From contig NZ_JAMXLY010000003.1 of the NCBI RefSeq assembly GCF_024054555.1, positions 56,638 through 120,637 on the forward strand: DNA of 64,000 nt, given 5' to 3'. Of this stretch, positions 36,450-45,758 are shown one piece after another. Below the pieces are notes generated by a model. The model saw only the letters and a list, made by a program, of their open reading frames with translations. It did no database searches and had not been told where the DNA came from. The DNA comes from Segatella cerevisiae (GTDB lineage: Bacteria > Bacteroidota > Bacteroidia > Bacteroidales > Bacteroidaceae). A program made the translations under genes and the position numbers. How positions within the stretch are numbered: the first letter of the stretch is position 1; the number at the start of each line of letters is the position of its first letter.

Positions 36450-38597
36450 TTAAGGTCTGTCATTTACCTTTGTACCGAAACGTGAAGGTTGATTCCCCAT
36501 CACAAATTTCAGAGTACCGCCACGAACGATATCCTTAAAGTCTATATAAGACCTGGTATAAGGTTTGCCATTAAGTTCCGCACTTTGGATATAGATATTC
36601 TTATCACTGTTATGCAGTGCTGTTATCCGAAATTCCTTTCCCCTCCCGACTTTCAATACAGCTTCATCAACAACAGGTGAGCCAAAAACATATTTGCCCC
36701 CTGAAGGTTCCACCTGATATAAACCGATAGAAGACAGAACATACCAAGCTGACATCTGTCCAACATCCTCATTACCGCAAAGGCCATCTATGGAATCGCG
36801 ATACAACGTCGTCATGATCTGGCGCAGTTTCGGGGCAGCTTTCCAAGGCTGGCCTACATAATTGTACAGATAGACGGCATGGTGGCTCGGTTCATTGCCC
36901 TGAGCATATTCGCCGATCAATCCGGAAATATCAGGAGAGGCATCGGCACCCAAACTGCCCGCTACAATAAAGAGAGAATCCAGTTTGGCAACAAACCTCT
37001 TTTCACCTCCGAAAGCCCGGACTAAGCCATGTACATCTTCCGGCACCAGCCAAGTATACTGCCAGGCGTTTCCCTCCGTATAGTCATCATGACGGTGTAC
37101 GGAATGGAAGGGATTGAAAGGTTCATTGAATTTTCCATCAGAAGTTAGCCCCCTCATAAACCCTGTTTTCCTGTCGAAATATTTATGATAAGACTGACTG
37201 CGTTTATAGAAATAATCATAGGTTTTCGAATCTCCCAACGATTTTGCCAACTTCGCCACACTAGCATCAGCAACTGCAAATTCCAGACCTTTGGCAACCG
37301 TTTCATAAGTCGTATCCAGATCACAAGGGATATAACCATATTTCTTCAAGAATCCCATTCCCCGGTCGTCCCGCATGGAAGACTTGACCGCAGCATTCAG
37401 AACAGCCTTTTTATCGACATCATACCCTTTTAGGGCAATATCAACAAGAACCGGTATACCCGGATTTCCGACCATACAATCAGTTTCATTCCCCATCAAA
37501 TGCCATACAGGCAATTTCCCCTGTTGTTCAAAAATATGCAGGAAGGTTTGGGCAAAGTCTTTCTGCATGTCCGGATGAATAAGCGTGGACAAAGGATGAG
37601 CAGCCCTATAAGTATCCCATAATGAAAAGGTCGTATAATTCGTAAAATCGCCATGATAGACCTTGCCGTCCGAGCCGCGATAGTCCCCATTGACATCACA
37701 GAAAACAGATGGGGCGATCATCGTATGATACAAACTTGTATAGAAGATACGGCGTGTCCGTTCATCCTTAGTTTGTATTGCAATCTTTCCCAACTGTTCA
37801 TTCCAAGCTTTGTCCGCTGCATTTACTGTAGCATTGAAATCCCATCCGGGGATCTCCGCATCTATATTTTTACGGGCATTCGCTTCGCTGACTGCAGAGA
37901 GTCCCACTTTTACCAAGATCGGATCATTGCTGTTTGGAAACGAGAAGATGGCGATACTGTCCCCCTTCTGAGTCGAAAGTGTGACAGGTCTAGAAAATTC
38001 AGCGGCAAAGAACACCTTTCTGTCCTTTGCCCACCCCTTTGAGAAGCGGAAACCAGTTACGGTGGTACCGTTCAACTGTTTGAAGCCACATGATTTCATA
38101 TCATCCCAGCCTATACCCTGTTTGAGATTGAGGATAATATAACCTTCTCTGTCATCTGCCGGAAAACTGTAACGATGGAAGCCTACCCGCTTGGAAGCAG
38201 TCAATTCCACCCTTATGCCTGTAGGCAGCACCAAGGAATAATAGCCGGGTCTGACCCTTTCAGCCTTATGTGAGAAAATGACCGAACGCACATTGGTATC
38301 CAGTACAGGGAGCAGCGAGACATCCCCGAGATCACCAATCCCCGTTCCGCTAAGATGCATCTGTCCGAATCCGATCAAGACGGAATCACTATAGTGATAG
38401 CCGGAGCACCAGTCCCAGCCACGCGTATACTCTGTAGGGCCGGCCTGGACAAATCCGAAAGGTACATTCGCACCCAAAAAGACATGTCCATGACCACCAG
38501 TCCCGACATAAGGATCTACGTATTGCGTATAGTTCTTTGCCGGTGACGCCAAGGCCATTAACTGGATTGCAACTAAAAACAAAATAATTCTTTTCAT
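36450..38597 (-). CDS. GH92 alpha-mannosidase (operon with GH125)
   Basis: Calcium-dependent exo-alpha-mannosidase (alpha-1,2/1,3-type family) of 715 residues with a Sec signal (MKRIILFLVAIQLMALASPA). The N-terminal sandwich starts with the hallmark 'YVDPYVGTGGHGHVFLGANVPFG'. The (alpha/alpha)6 catalytic part holds 'MGNETDCMVGNPG', 'DYTEGNAWQYTWLVPED' (about 505-520), 'GNEPSHHAVYLYNYVG' and 'GNEDVGQMSAWYVLSSIG'. Probably periplasmic. Its start overlaps the GH3 stop by 4 bp (ATGA), so the two are coupled, and GH125 follows within 10 bp. Linkage preference cannot be read from sequence; the pairing with GH125 suggests alpha-mannan or N-glycan breakdown. Confidence 0.94.
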   Translation of the reverse strand: MKRIILFLVAIQLMALASPAKNYTQYVDPYVGTGGHGHVFLGANVPFGFVQAGPTEYTRGWDWCSGYHYSDSVLIGFGQMHLSGTGIGDLGDVSLLPVLDTNVRSVIFSHKAERVRPGYYSLVLPTGIRVELTASKRVGFHRYSFPADDREGYIILNLKQGIGWDDMKSCGFKQLNGTTVTGFRFSKGWAKDRKVFFAAEFSRPVTLSTQKGDSIAIFSFPNSNDPILVKVGLSAVSEANARKNIDAEIPGWDFNATVNAADKAWNEQLGKIAIQTKDERTRRIFYTSLYHTMIAPSVFCDVNGDYRGSDGKVYHGDFTNYTTFSLWDTYRAAHPLSTLIHPDMQKDFAQTFLHIFEQQGKLPVWHLMGNETDCMVGNPGIPVLVDIALKGYDVDKKAVLNAAVKSSMRDDRGMGFLKKYGYIPCDLDTTYETVAKGLEFAVADASVAKLAKSLGDSKTYDYFYKRSQSYHKYFDRKTGFMRGLTSDGKFNEPFNPFHSVHRHDDYTEGNAWQYTWLVPEDVHGLVRAFGGEKRFVAKLDSLFIVAGSLGADASPDISGLIGEYAQGNEPSHHAVYLYNYVGQPWKAAPKLRQIMTTLYRDSIDGLCGNEDVGQMSAWYVLSSIGLYQVEPSGGKYVFGSPVVDEAVLKVGRGKEFRITALHNSDKNIYIQSAELNGKPYTRSYIDFKDIVRGGTLKFVMGNQPSRFGTKVNDRP

Positions 38598-40930
38598 TGT
38601 ACTGACAATTTTGTATGTAAGCGGATATCTGCCGAAGAACTTCCAATCTGGATTTCAAAATCTCCAGGTTCCACAACACGTTTCATATCCTTGTTTATAA
38701 GAGAAAAATCGTATGGAGTGAGCATAAAACTCACTTGTCTGGTCTCACCCTTCCGAAGATGGATGCGCAGGAAATGTTTCAGTTGTCTGACAGGTTGTAC
38801 AACGGAAGCATAATTCTCTGTCATATAGAGTTGGGCGACTTCATCACCGTCATAGTTGCCGACATTGCTGATGTCGAACGAGACCCGGTATTTTCCGCCG
38901 GGTTGTCCGGTAACGTTCAAATCTGAGTAATCAAATCTGGTATAGCTCAGCCCATAGCCGAAAGGATAGAGCGGCGAAGCCTGCATCTCCACATAATCAT
39001 GAGGCTCAGGAAGTTGCCTGTCATAATACACCGGCAACTGTCCTACATTTACGGGGACAGAAACGGGCAGGCGGCCTGCCGGATTATAATCACCAAAAAG
39101 GACGTCTGCCAGAGCATCTCCACCTTCCTGTCCCGGATAATAAGCCGTAAGGAGAGCATCTGCATTCCTTGAAGCCCAGAGTTTATCCAAAGGCCGGCCT
39201 TCGATATAAATCACGACCAAAGGCCGTCCGGTTTCCTTCAATGCCTTCAAGAGTTTGTCTTGCAGCCCCATCAAAGTAAGAGAGGCGCGGTCAAAGCCTT
39301 CGCCACTTTCCATATCACTCACGGTCTTGCTGTCAGCAACAGCAGCGCCGGTCTCCTGATAGTTTGTCTTAAAGTCACGCGCACTGGATCCTCCTACTGC
39401 CACAAGGACCACATCAGCGCGGCGTGCTGCGGCAACGGCCTGAGAAATATCTTCCCTCGTCGTATCTCGAATGGCACAGCCTTTGACATACTCTACATTT
39501 GCTGAAGGGAGTTTAGTCCGCACACCATCCAAAAGAGTTCTGACATTGGAATCTTCCTGAGGAGCCGTATAGTCCCCCAACATGTTATAACGGTTGTCCG
39601 CATTAGGGCCAATAACGGCAACCCTGATTGTCTTTTTCAAAGGCAGGATGCCATTATTCTTGAGAAGCGTGACAGAAGCTTGGGCAACACGACGGGCCAC
39701 ATCTATATTTTCATGCGTCCGTACGCCATGGACCGCAGCCTCAGGGTCCACATAAGGATGCTCGAACAGTCCCATTTCCATCTTCAGGCGCAAGACTCTT
39801 GCCACTGCCGAATCGACAACGGCCTCACTCACCTTTCCACTCTTCACGGCATCAGACAACAGGGCATAGGCATGGGCGCCCAAATCGACATCCACTCCTG
39901 CCCGAAGTGCCATAACGGCTGCATCCTCAAGGGAGCGTGCGACATGATGTGTTTGGAAAATACCGTCAATGCTATATAGATCCGAGACGACAAATCCTTT
40001 AAAATGCCACTGATTCCGAAGGATATCTTTAAACAGATACGAATTAGACGTGCAGGGAATACCGTCCATGGAATTGTACGACGTCATCACCGACAAAGCG
40101 CCGGCATTGATAACTTTATGGAAGGGAGGCATGATATCACTGAGCAATTCACGTGGACCGACCACAGAAGGTCTGCCGTTCTGCCCGCCCTCAGAAAGAC
40201 CGTAAGCGATAAAATGCTTGAGTGTCGGGAGTGTACTGTAAGGCTTGGACAAATCGCCGCCTCCTAGGCCTCTTACTTCTGCGGCGCCGATATCACCACT
40301 CAGTACCGGATCCTCTCCGAAAGTTTCTTCCACTCGGGACCATCGTGGATCACGAGCCAGATCGAGGACAGGGCCATAACTGATATGACCGCCTTGAAGT
40401 CGTATCTCCTTGGCGATCACCTGACCGGCTTCTTCTATCAGATCCGGTGACCATGTCGCTGCCAGTCCCAGCCCTGTGGGGAAGACAGTCGTCCCTATTG
40501 CCATGTGTCCATGAGGTGCCTCTTCCGCTAGGAAAAGAGGAATTCCCAGTCGGGTGTGTTCCTTCACATATTTCTGCAAGGCATTGCCTGCTTCAGCAGC
40601 CAACTTCGGATTCAATCCATTCGCGAGGGTCTTCCGCGTCCAGGGATCTGCACGGAATGTTCCCCAAAGCATACCGAACTGTTTGTCTTTCAGATCCTTC
40701 TTGAACTTTTCAGACACACTGACATGGTGACCATTGATCGTATAATCCTCCCATCCAAGACCACACTGTATCTGACCCAATTTTTCTTCCAATGTCATGC
40801 GGTGGAGAAGATCCTCCACCCTCACATCCACCGACAATTGGGGATTTCTATAAGGCAACACAGATCTGGCATGTGACGGTGTAAAGACAGATAAGCAGAT
40901 CAATGCACCCAAACAAATCTTACACTTCAT
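38594..40930 (-). CDS. GH3 beta-glucosidase-like exo-hydrolase
   Basis: Exported family 3 glycosidase of 778 residues (signal MKCKICLGALICLSVFTPSHA). The N-terminal (beta/alpha)8 domain contains 'GHISYGPVLDLARDPRWSRVEETFGED' and nucleophile D317 in 'GFVVSDLYSID'. The second alpha/beta domain ('VAVIGPNADNRYNMLGDY') and a C-terminal fibronectin III-like domain ('PFGYGLSYTRFDYS', 'LKHFLRIHLRKGETRQVSF') complete the usual three-domain layout. Substrate may be beta-glucoside, beta-xyloside or beta-N-acetylglucosaminide-like; sequence does not decide. First gene of the operon with GH92 and GH125 (4-bp overlap), which makes a role in a mixed alpha/beta-linked mannose-containing glycan possible. Confidence 0.93.
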   Translation of the reverse strand: MKCKICLGALICLSVFTPSHARSVLPYRNPQLSVDVRVEDLLHRMTLEEKLGQIQCGLGWEDYTINGHHVSVSEKFKKDLKDKQFGMLWGTFRADPWTRKTLANGLNPKLAAEAGNALQKYVKEHTRLGIPLFLAEEAPHGHMAIGTTVFPTGLGLAATWSPDLIEEAGQVIAKEIRLQGGHISYGPVLDLARDPRWSRVEETFGEDPVLSGDIGAAEVRGLGGGDLSKPYSTLPTLKHFIAYGLSEGGQNGRPSVVGPRELLSDIMPPFHKVINAGALSVMTSYNSMDGIPCTSNSYLFKDILRNQWHFKGFVVSDLYSIDGIFQTHHVARSLEDAAVMALRAGVDVDLGAHAYALLSDAVKSGKVSEAVVDSAVARVLRLKMEMGLFEHPYVDPEAAVHGVRTHENIDVARRVAQASVTLLKNNGILPLKKTIRVAVIGPNADNRYNMLGDYTAPQEDSNVRTLLDGVRTKLPSANVEYVKGCAIRDTTREDISQAVAAARRADVVLVAVGGSSARDFKTNYQETGAAVADSKTVSDMESGEGFDRASLTLMGLQDKLLKALKETGRPLVVIYIEGRPLDKLWASRNADALLTAYYPGQEGGDALADVLFGDYNPAGRLPVSVPVNVGQLPVYYDRQLPEPHDYVEMQASPLYPFGYGLSYTRFDYSDLNVTGQPGGKYRVSFDISNVGNYDGDEVAQLYMTENYASVVQPVRQLKHFLRIHLRKGETRQVSFMLTPYDFSLINKDMKRVVEPGDFEIQIGSSSADIRLHTKLSVQ

Positions 40931-41273
40931 ATTTTGTTTCTCAATCGATTCATTTTCGTAATACCATTCTACTGTTTATAAAAAGATGTCATAAAATCGG
41001 TTCTGCCATCAACTATAAAGCATACTCATATCTCCAGATTCACTGATTATACCATTATGGAGGTTTGTCTACAGCATTTCTATTTTCTTATAGCCCGCTC
41101 GTTAAACCGACTTCCAGAACAAGCAGCAAGCCAAGATACATAGTTTTAAATGAAAGAACTTTATTGCCCGATATTCTTTAACGGGGATGGAAAGAATCAG
41201 CATTTCACGCCACTGACAAATAATCCCAATTTCAGATATGGCTTTCACCCTTTCAACACGTTTTGCAGACACC
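40931..41273. other. Intergenic region upstream of the GH3 operon
   Basis: 343 bp between GH29 and the GH3 operon. It must hold the promoter of the GH3-GH92-GH125 operon, but I see no exact TAnnTTTG box on the minus strand, no strong hairpin and no convincing coding sequence. Confidence 0.6.
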
Positions 41274-43088
41274 TTATTGTATTATCAGCTTATCGAAATT
41301 TATTTTTTTACTGTCATCAATCATTCTGACGGCTTTCAATACGACATAACGGGCGGTTGTTGGTGTAAAATAGACATCCTGCATAATCGGATTATTCCGG
41401 ATATTTGAGAATTCTCCACTTGCAATAAGTTTCAAATTATCCAGACCATTTCCGGCAAGAATTTCGTAGTTGGATAGAATACCTGCTTTCGCCGGTTGAT
41501 AATGCAAAGAGCTTATGCTCATGACCTTACCAAGATCGAGGATCAATTCATTCTCCCCGGACGCATCGAGTAATTGATAAGGGAGGCCCTTCAACCCAAT
41601 TTTATCAGCCGTGGAATTATCCTTTGCCTGAGGCGCGTAATAAGCACCCAATTCATTAATACAAAGGCAAGCGCGTGAATCCAAAAGCCTTATTCTCAGT
41701 TCTTTGGCAATGACCGTCTTGAATCTCAACAAACGCTTATACCCGATAGTCGTCGTTTCTTCATTGACATTTATAGGCAGCCAATTATTCCCGTTTTTAA
41801 TTTCTACGATAAAAGACTTAACCCTCTGGCCCAAAGGAATATATTCCTGTAATTTTAACCTATTTATCTTTACTGGATGATTGAAAGAAATATTCAGATC
41901 TGCTTTCAGGACCCCATCATCTGTCGCCCAATAAGTATCATAACGGTTGTCCGTCAGATTCTTAACAGAATATTCTCTTCCTCGTACATTGGAAGCTTTT
42001 ATCTTTGCATGAAGCAAAAGATTAGTTTTCAACTCACGTTCTATCCTGCGATGCAGATTGACGGCATTGGCAGAATCCAACGGATAGATCAATCCGTCTT
42101 TATCAACTGGAAAGTTAAGAAGCAAGGTCCCGTTGTGGCCGACACTACGATAATAAAGATCAGTCAACTGGTCCACTGATTTCACTTGAGCATTTTCCTT
42201 GGCATGGTAGAACCATCCGGGACGCATAGACACATCACATTCTGCCGCCACCCATTCATTACCATCAGCATGCCCGTATTGTAATTCTTCAGATTTGTCG
42301 TAACCGGGATAAACCACGCCCTTACGCAAGAAAGACCAATTAGTGGCACCAGCAAAACCTTTCTCGTTGCCGACCCATCGGCATCCGGGACCGCCATCAG
42401 AAAAAGCGATAGCATGAGGCTGCAACTCGGCCATCATTTTGTAAGCCCGTGGAAAGTCGTAATAAGTACGACGATCTATCGTCCTGACCTCTTTCGTACC
42501 GCCATACCAACCATCACCGCCATTGGCACCATCAAACCAAACTTCAAAAAGATCTCCATAGTTGGACAGCAACTCATGGAGTTGATTATAAAAATACTCG
42601 ACATAGAAAGGTGTCCCATAAAAAGCCTGATGGCGATCCCATGGGGACAGATAGACACCGAACTTTATACCATATTTTTTACACGCGGCTGACAATTCCT
42701 TCACGAGATCCCCTTTACCGTTTTTATAAGGTGTATTCCGTATGCAATAATCTGTATATTTTGTCGGCCACAAGCAGAATCCATCATGATGCTTACAAGT
42801 CAGGATAACCCCCTTTAAACCTGCCTTGACGAAAGTCTTCACCCACTGCTCGCAATCCAATTTTGTAGGATTAAAGGTCGACAATGGAGAATCTCCATAT
42901 CCCCATTCACGATCATTGAATGTATTCAGTCCAAAATGGATAAAGGCATAACTCTCCATTTTCTGCCAGCGGACCTGATCTTCAGTCGGAACAGGATAGC
43001 AGGGAGCCGGTGGAAGGACTTTATGGCTTGCAAAAAGGTTAATTGCAAAAGATAGAGTCAAGAAAACAGTATACAGCTTTCTCTTCAT
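41274..43088 (-). CDS. GH29 alpha-L-fucosidase with C-terminal discoidin-type domains
   Basis: Exported retaining fucosidase of 604 residues (signal MKRKLYTVFLTLSFAINLFA). The TIM barrel spans about 30-345: 'FIHFGLNTFNDREWGYGD', 'LTCKHHDGFCLWPTKYTDYC', 'GVYLSPWDRH', nucleophile D186 in 'EVWFDGANGG', 'LLLNFPVDKDGLI'. The remainder contains a galactose-binding-like/F5-8C domain around 360-480 ('YDTYWATDDGVLKADLNISFNHP') and a second sandwich segment to the C-terminus. Probably periplasmic. A candidate promoter lies at 43204-43237. It is downstream of a SusCD pair and a GH92, a combination that suits fucosylated N-glycans; that substrate is inference. Confidence 0.93.
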   Translation of the reverse strand: MKRKLYTVFLTLSFAINLFASHKVLPPAPCYPVPTEDQVRWQKMESYAFIHFGLNTFNDREWGYGDSPLSTFNPTKLDCEQWVKTFVKAGLKGVILTCKHHDGFCLWPTKYTDYCIRNTPYKNGKGDLVKELSAACKKYGIKFGVYLSPWDRHQAFYGTPFYVEYFYNQLHELLSNYGDLFEVWFDGANGGDGWYGGTKEVRTIDRRTYYDFPRAYKMMAELQPHAIAFSDGGPGCRWVGNEKGFAGATNWSFLRKGVVYPGYDKSEELQYGHADGNEWVAAECDVSMRPGWFYHAKENAQVKSVDQLTDLYYRSVGHNGTLLLNFPVDKDGLIYPLDSANAVNLHRRIERELKTNLLLHAKIKASNVRGREYSVKNLTDNRYDTYWATDDGVLKADLNISFNHPVKINRLKLQEYIPLGQRVKSFIVEIKNGNNWLPINVNEETTTIGYKRLLRFKTVIAKELRIRLLDSRACLCINELGAYYAPQAKDNSTADKIGLKGLPYQLLDASGENELILDLGKVMSISSLHYQPAKAGILSNYEILAGNGLDNLKLIASGEFSNIRNNPIMQDVYFTPTTARYVVLKAVRMIDDSKKINFDKLIIQ

Positions 43089-43203
43089 TTCAATTTAATT
43101 TATTTTATAAGTACATTATCTATATAATAGACAGACGGAGTGGTCTGTTCATCACATCCAAGAAGAGGTGGACATTTCTGCTGGTTAGAAGTTTCATGAA
43201 TCA

Positions 43204-43252
43204 CAAAGTTACACATTATTAAGTGCTTATTTGCAAATGAGGGCGTTAACGC
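43204..43252 (-). promoter_or_regulatory. Candidate GH29 promoter with upstream palindrome
   Basis: On the minus strand TAACTTTG (43211-43204) matches the -7 box and TTTG (43237-43234) the -33 element, 22 bp apart, slightly longer than usual. The 10-bp palindrome GCGTTAACGC (43243-43252) lies immediately upstream and could be an operator. Confidence 0.5.
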
Positions 43253-43497
43253 TTGTTAAACCATACAAATTAGAACCGTAAGGTCTACATCTTTTTATAA
43301 TTGAAATCAAAATAATCATAACTCGGCAGGAATCATGAAAAACATCATAGTAGCTATAGTATCCAAGCATCAATTAAATTGACAAGAATTAAATAGTTGC
43401 ATTTTTACGGCAATCTAAAAATAAATTAAGTCAAGACTAATACTTCTCTTCAAGAGACTATCACCAGACTTACTATAGAGTAAACACTCTTATATGA

Positions 43498-43572
43498 TTC
43501 GAGAAACATAGCCTCATAGTTTCGAGAATAAGACGGCTCTCTTTCTCGAACAAGACGGTCAAGTTTCGAGAA
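43498..43572. repeat. Four-copy TTCGAGAA array, about 22-bp period
   Basis: TTCGAGAA at 43498-43505, 43521-43528 and 43565-43572, and its reverse complement TTCTCGAA at 43543-43550. AAGACGG follows copies two and three (43530-43536, 43552-43558). Copy starts are 23, 22 and 22 bp apart, near two helical turns. Confidence 0.5.
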
Positions 43573-44018
43573 ACTACCAACTTACCTTTTCCAGATACGC
43601 CAAGACATCTTCTTACCGATTCTAATTGAGGGAGAAAACTTTCAGGGCATTACTGTTAAGACTAGACGATTTCATCCTTAAAATGCCGCCCTCTTTCGAA
43701 GAAAGTTACCTTGATCATCAAATGCAATAAAGATCTACTAATGTACTCTATGCAGAATTCTTCGACATAAAGTTATAAACCATCACATTTCTCTCGTATT
43801 TGAAAGTCAGTATTGAATATTGGGCGTGACCTCTTAGCAATAATTTGTCAATTGGCATTGTAAATGTTTTTGATTAGAGAAATGGGATTAAATCTTGGAT
43901 TGACAGGATATATGATTCTTCCTTTCGATAGAACCTTTTTTATATCTTTTGATAGGCACCTTGAAAAGTAATAAGAGAATCCAATATAAAAATGACAATA
44001 CTCATGTACGATAAAAAG

Positions 44019-44055
44019 AATATAAGACCCCGACAAGGAACCGAGGTCTTATATT
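44019..44055 (-). terminator. Terminator after SusD (N-glycan/mannan set)
   Basis: Arms AATATAAGACC (44019-44029) and GGTCTTATATT (44045-44055), 11 bp perfect, then T-rich sequence on the minus strand, 18 bp beyond the SusD stop at 44074. Confidence 0.8.
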
Positions 44056-44073
44056 CATATAAGCAGCTATAAT

Positions 44074-45747
44074 TTATTTAGCATCCCACCACACACGAGA
44101 ATAGAAAGTATCACCATGTGCCATACGTGCAGATGCAGCCTTGTAATTAGTTGCATTAACCTGTGATTCATCTGACGGATAACGGAAACGGCGCGGAATA
44201 CTATAACCGTCATTAGCAGTTGCAGACTCTCCATCCAACTTTGCCATTGGTGCAGGAGTAAGAACAGGATAACCTGAACGGCGCCAATTTGCAAACACCT
44301 CATAAGGATCACCGAAGCTATTGATATAATACTGAGTATTAATCTGTTCTAAAGCCTTACTCGGGTCAAATGGATTGGCTTTCAGATAATCAGCAGCAGC
44401 TGTAGCAGCCCCACTTGGATAGGCTACAGAGATGGCCGCTCCTGCATTCGGGAACTGGCTATATTGTTCAAAAGCAGCCTTTACCCCATTATTGTAATAA
44501 GTTGCAGCATCTCCTGAAATATATCCCCTTGTAGCAGCCTCAGCCAACAAGAACTCAGTCTGGGCATAAGTTACAATAAACGTAACACCTGTAGGATCAG
44601 CATATGTACAACGATTAGGTGAAGAATAGTATTTACCGTAATTAGCCAAATAATTCGAATCATTGAAAGCCTTATCAACCTTTCCCACAAAATACTGACT
44701 ATTCTCTACATCTTCATAGCCTCCTGTAGGCATTCCCTTCTGTGAAGCAAAAGTCATATCACCATAATCCTGAGAAGTCCACATACCTGTCGCAGTACTC
44801 AAAATCTCAGTATATTGTCTGCCGTCTTTAGTAGGAGCAATTGTTCCAATCAAAGAAAGACGAGGATCTTTTGTCTTTTTCAACATATTGACTAAGACAT
44901 CTGAAAGATAGAACTCCCTGTCCGACTCTGCATGAATCTTTGCAAATGGCTCTGAAGAGTCATTTGTTACAGATCCCCCACTATGTGCTAATTCACAATT
45001 ATCACCATTAGAGGTCATCAAACCGTTTGCCAAAGCCTTAGCGGCATAAGTCTTGGCATCCGAAGGATCGACTTTGACCAGCCGCATAGCCAGACGTAAC
45101 ATCAAAGAATTGGCAAATTTCTTCCACGCTGCAGCATTTCCATTATAATAAAGGTCTTGATTACCCATCTTTGCTGTTCCACTTGTCAAATTAGACTGAG
45201 CGGAATCCAGTACTGCCAGCATATTCTTATAGATACTCTCCTGAGTATCATATACAGGATACGAATATTTAGCAGGACGGCCAGCCTGACTATATGGAAT
45301 ATCACCATAGAGGTCTGTCATCTTGCTGAAAGCATAGACGCGCATGATACGGGCTATATTGTAATCTATTTTCATATTCTTATCCCCCGCCCATTGATCA
45401 CAACAGGTTGTCACATCACGCATGGCACCCCGATCACTATCATAGGTATCCCAATAAGAACTGGAATAACCGTCGCTCCATTCGTAACGAGCATAAGAAG
45501 GCCACATATCAAGAGAAACCAACTGCTGAGTAAATTGAGCACAATAAATACAACCGTTACGCCACATATCCCAATCAGATCCTAATGCCTGGTGTTCTGC
45601 ATTAGAAAACACCATTGAGTAAGGGACATTATCTCCATTTATACTTTCAGGATTCAAATTGGTATCTCCAAAATTATCACAGCCTACAAGACTTAATAAA
45701 AGAACAGACGCCAAAACAAAATATTTAAAGATTTTCATTTTATGCAT
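44074..45747 (-). CDS. SusD-like lipoprotein, SusD_2 type
   Basis: Outer-membrane lipoprotein of 557 residues with Cys23 (SLVGC) from the ATG at 45747; an ATG at 45738 is equally plausible. The sequence fits the SusD_2 branch rather than classical SusD: 'NINPES'-type start ('NLNPESINGDNVPYSMVFSNAEHQ'), 'ARIMRVYAFSKMTDLYGDIPYSQAG' (about 130-155), 'KKFANSLMLRLAMRL', 'TYAQTEFLLAEAATRG', and 'YEVFANWRRSGYPVL' near the end. It lies 11 bp after its SusC partner. The SusD_2 form is also found in Bacteroides N-glycan and protein-glycan loci, in keeping with the GH92 and GH29 neighbours. Confidence 0.92.
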   Translation of the reverse strand: MHKMKIFKYFVLASVLLLSLVGCDNFGDTNLNPESINGDNVPYSMVFSNAEHQALGSDWDMWRNGCIYCAQFTQQLVSLDMWPSYARYEWSDGYSSSYWDTYDSDRGAMRDVTTCCDQWAGDKNMKIDYNIARIMRVYAFSKMTDLYGDIPYSQAGRPAKYSYPVYDTQESIYKNMLAVLDSAQSNLTSGTAKMGNQDLYYNGNAAAWKKFANSLMLRLAMRLVKVDPSDAKTYAAKALANGLMTSNGDNCELAHSGGSVTNDSSEPFAKIHAESDREFYLSDVLVNMLKKTKDPRLSLIGTIAPTKDGRQYTEILSTATGMWTSQDYGDMTFASQKGMPTGGYEDVENSQYFVGKVDKAFNDSNYLANYGKYYSSPNRCTYADPTGVTFIVTYAQTEFLLAEAATRGYISGDAATYYNNGVKAAFEQYSQFPNAGAAISVAYPSGAATAAADYLKANPFDPSKALEQINTQYYINSFGDPYEVFANWRRSGYPVLTPAPMAKLDGESATANDGYSIPRRFRYPSDESQVNATNYKAASARMAHGDTFYSRVWWDAK

Positions 45748-45758
45748 TATTTTAAATT

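Larger units (their letters stand above)
43089..44073. other. 985-bp gap holding GH29 control region and a repeat array
   Basis: Largest gap in the window. It holds the GH29 promoter and palindrome (43204-43252), a four-copy TTCGAGAA-type array (43498-43572), and the SusD terminator (44019-44055). No open frame in it has family-like sequence. Confidence 0.6.

Noticed and set aside
40931..41273. Possible transposase or gene remnant in the gap before GH3
   Set aside because: No frame reads through more than a few dozen codons and nothing resembles a known protein.
43848..44036. 62-codon minus-strand frame in the 985-bp gap
   Set aside because: No convincing start context, no known domain, and it overlaps the SusD terminator hairpin.
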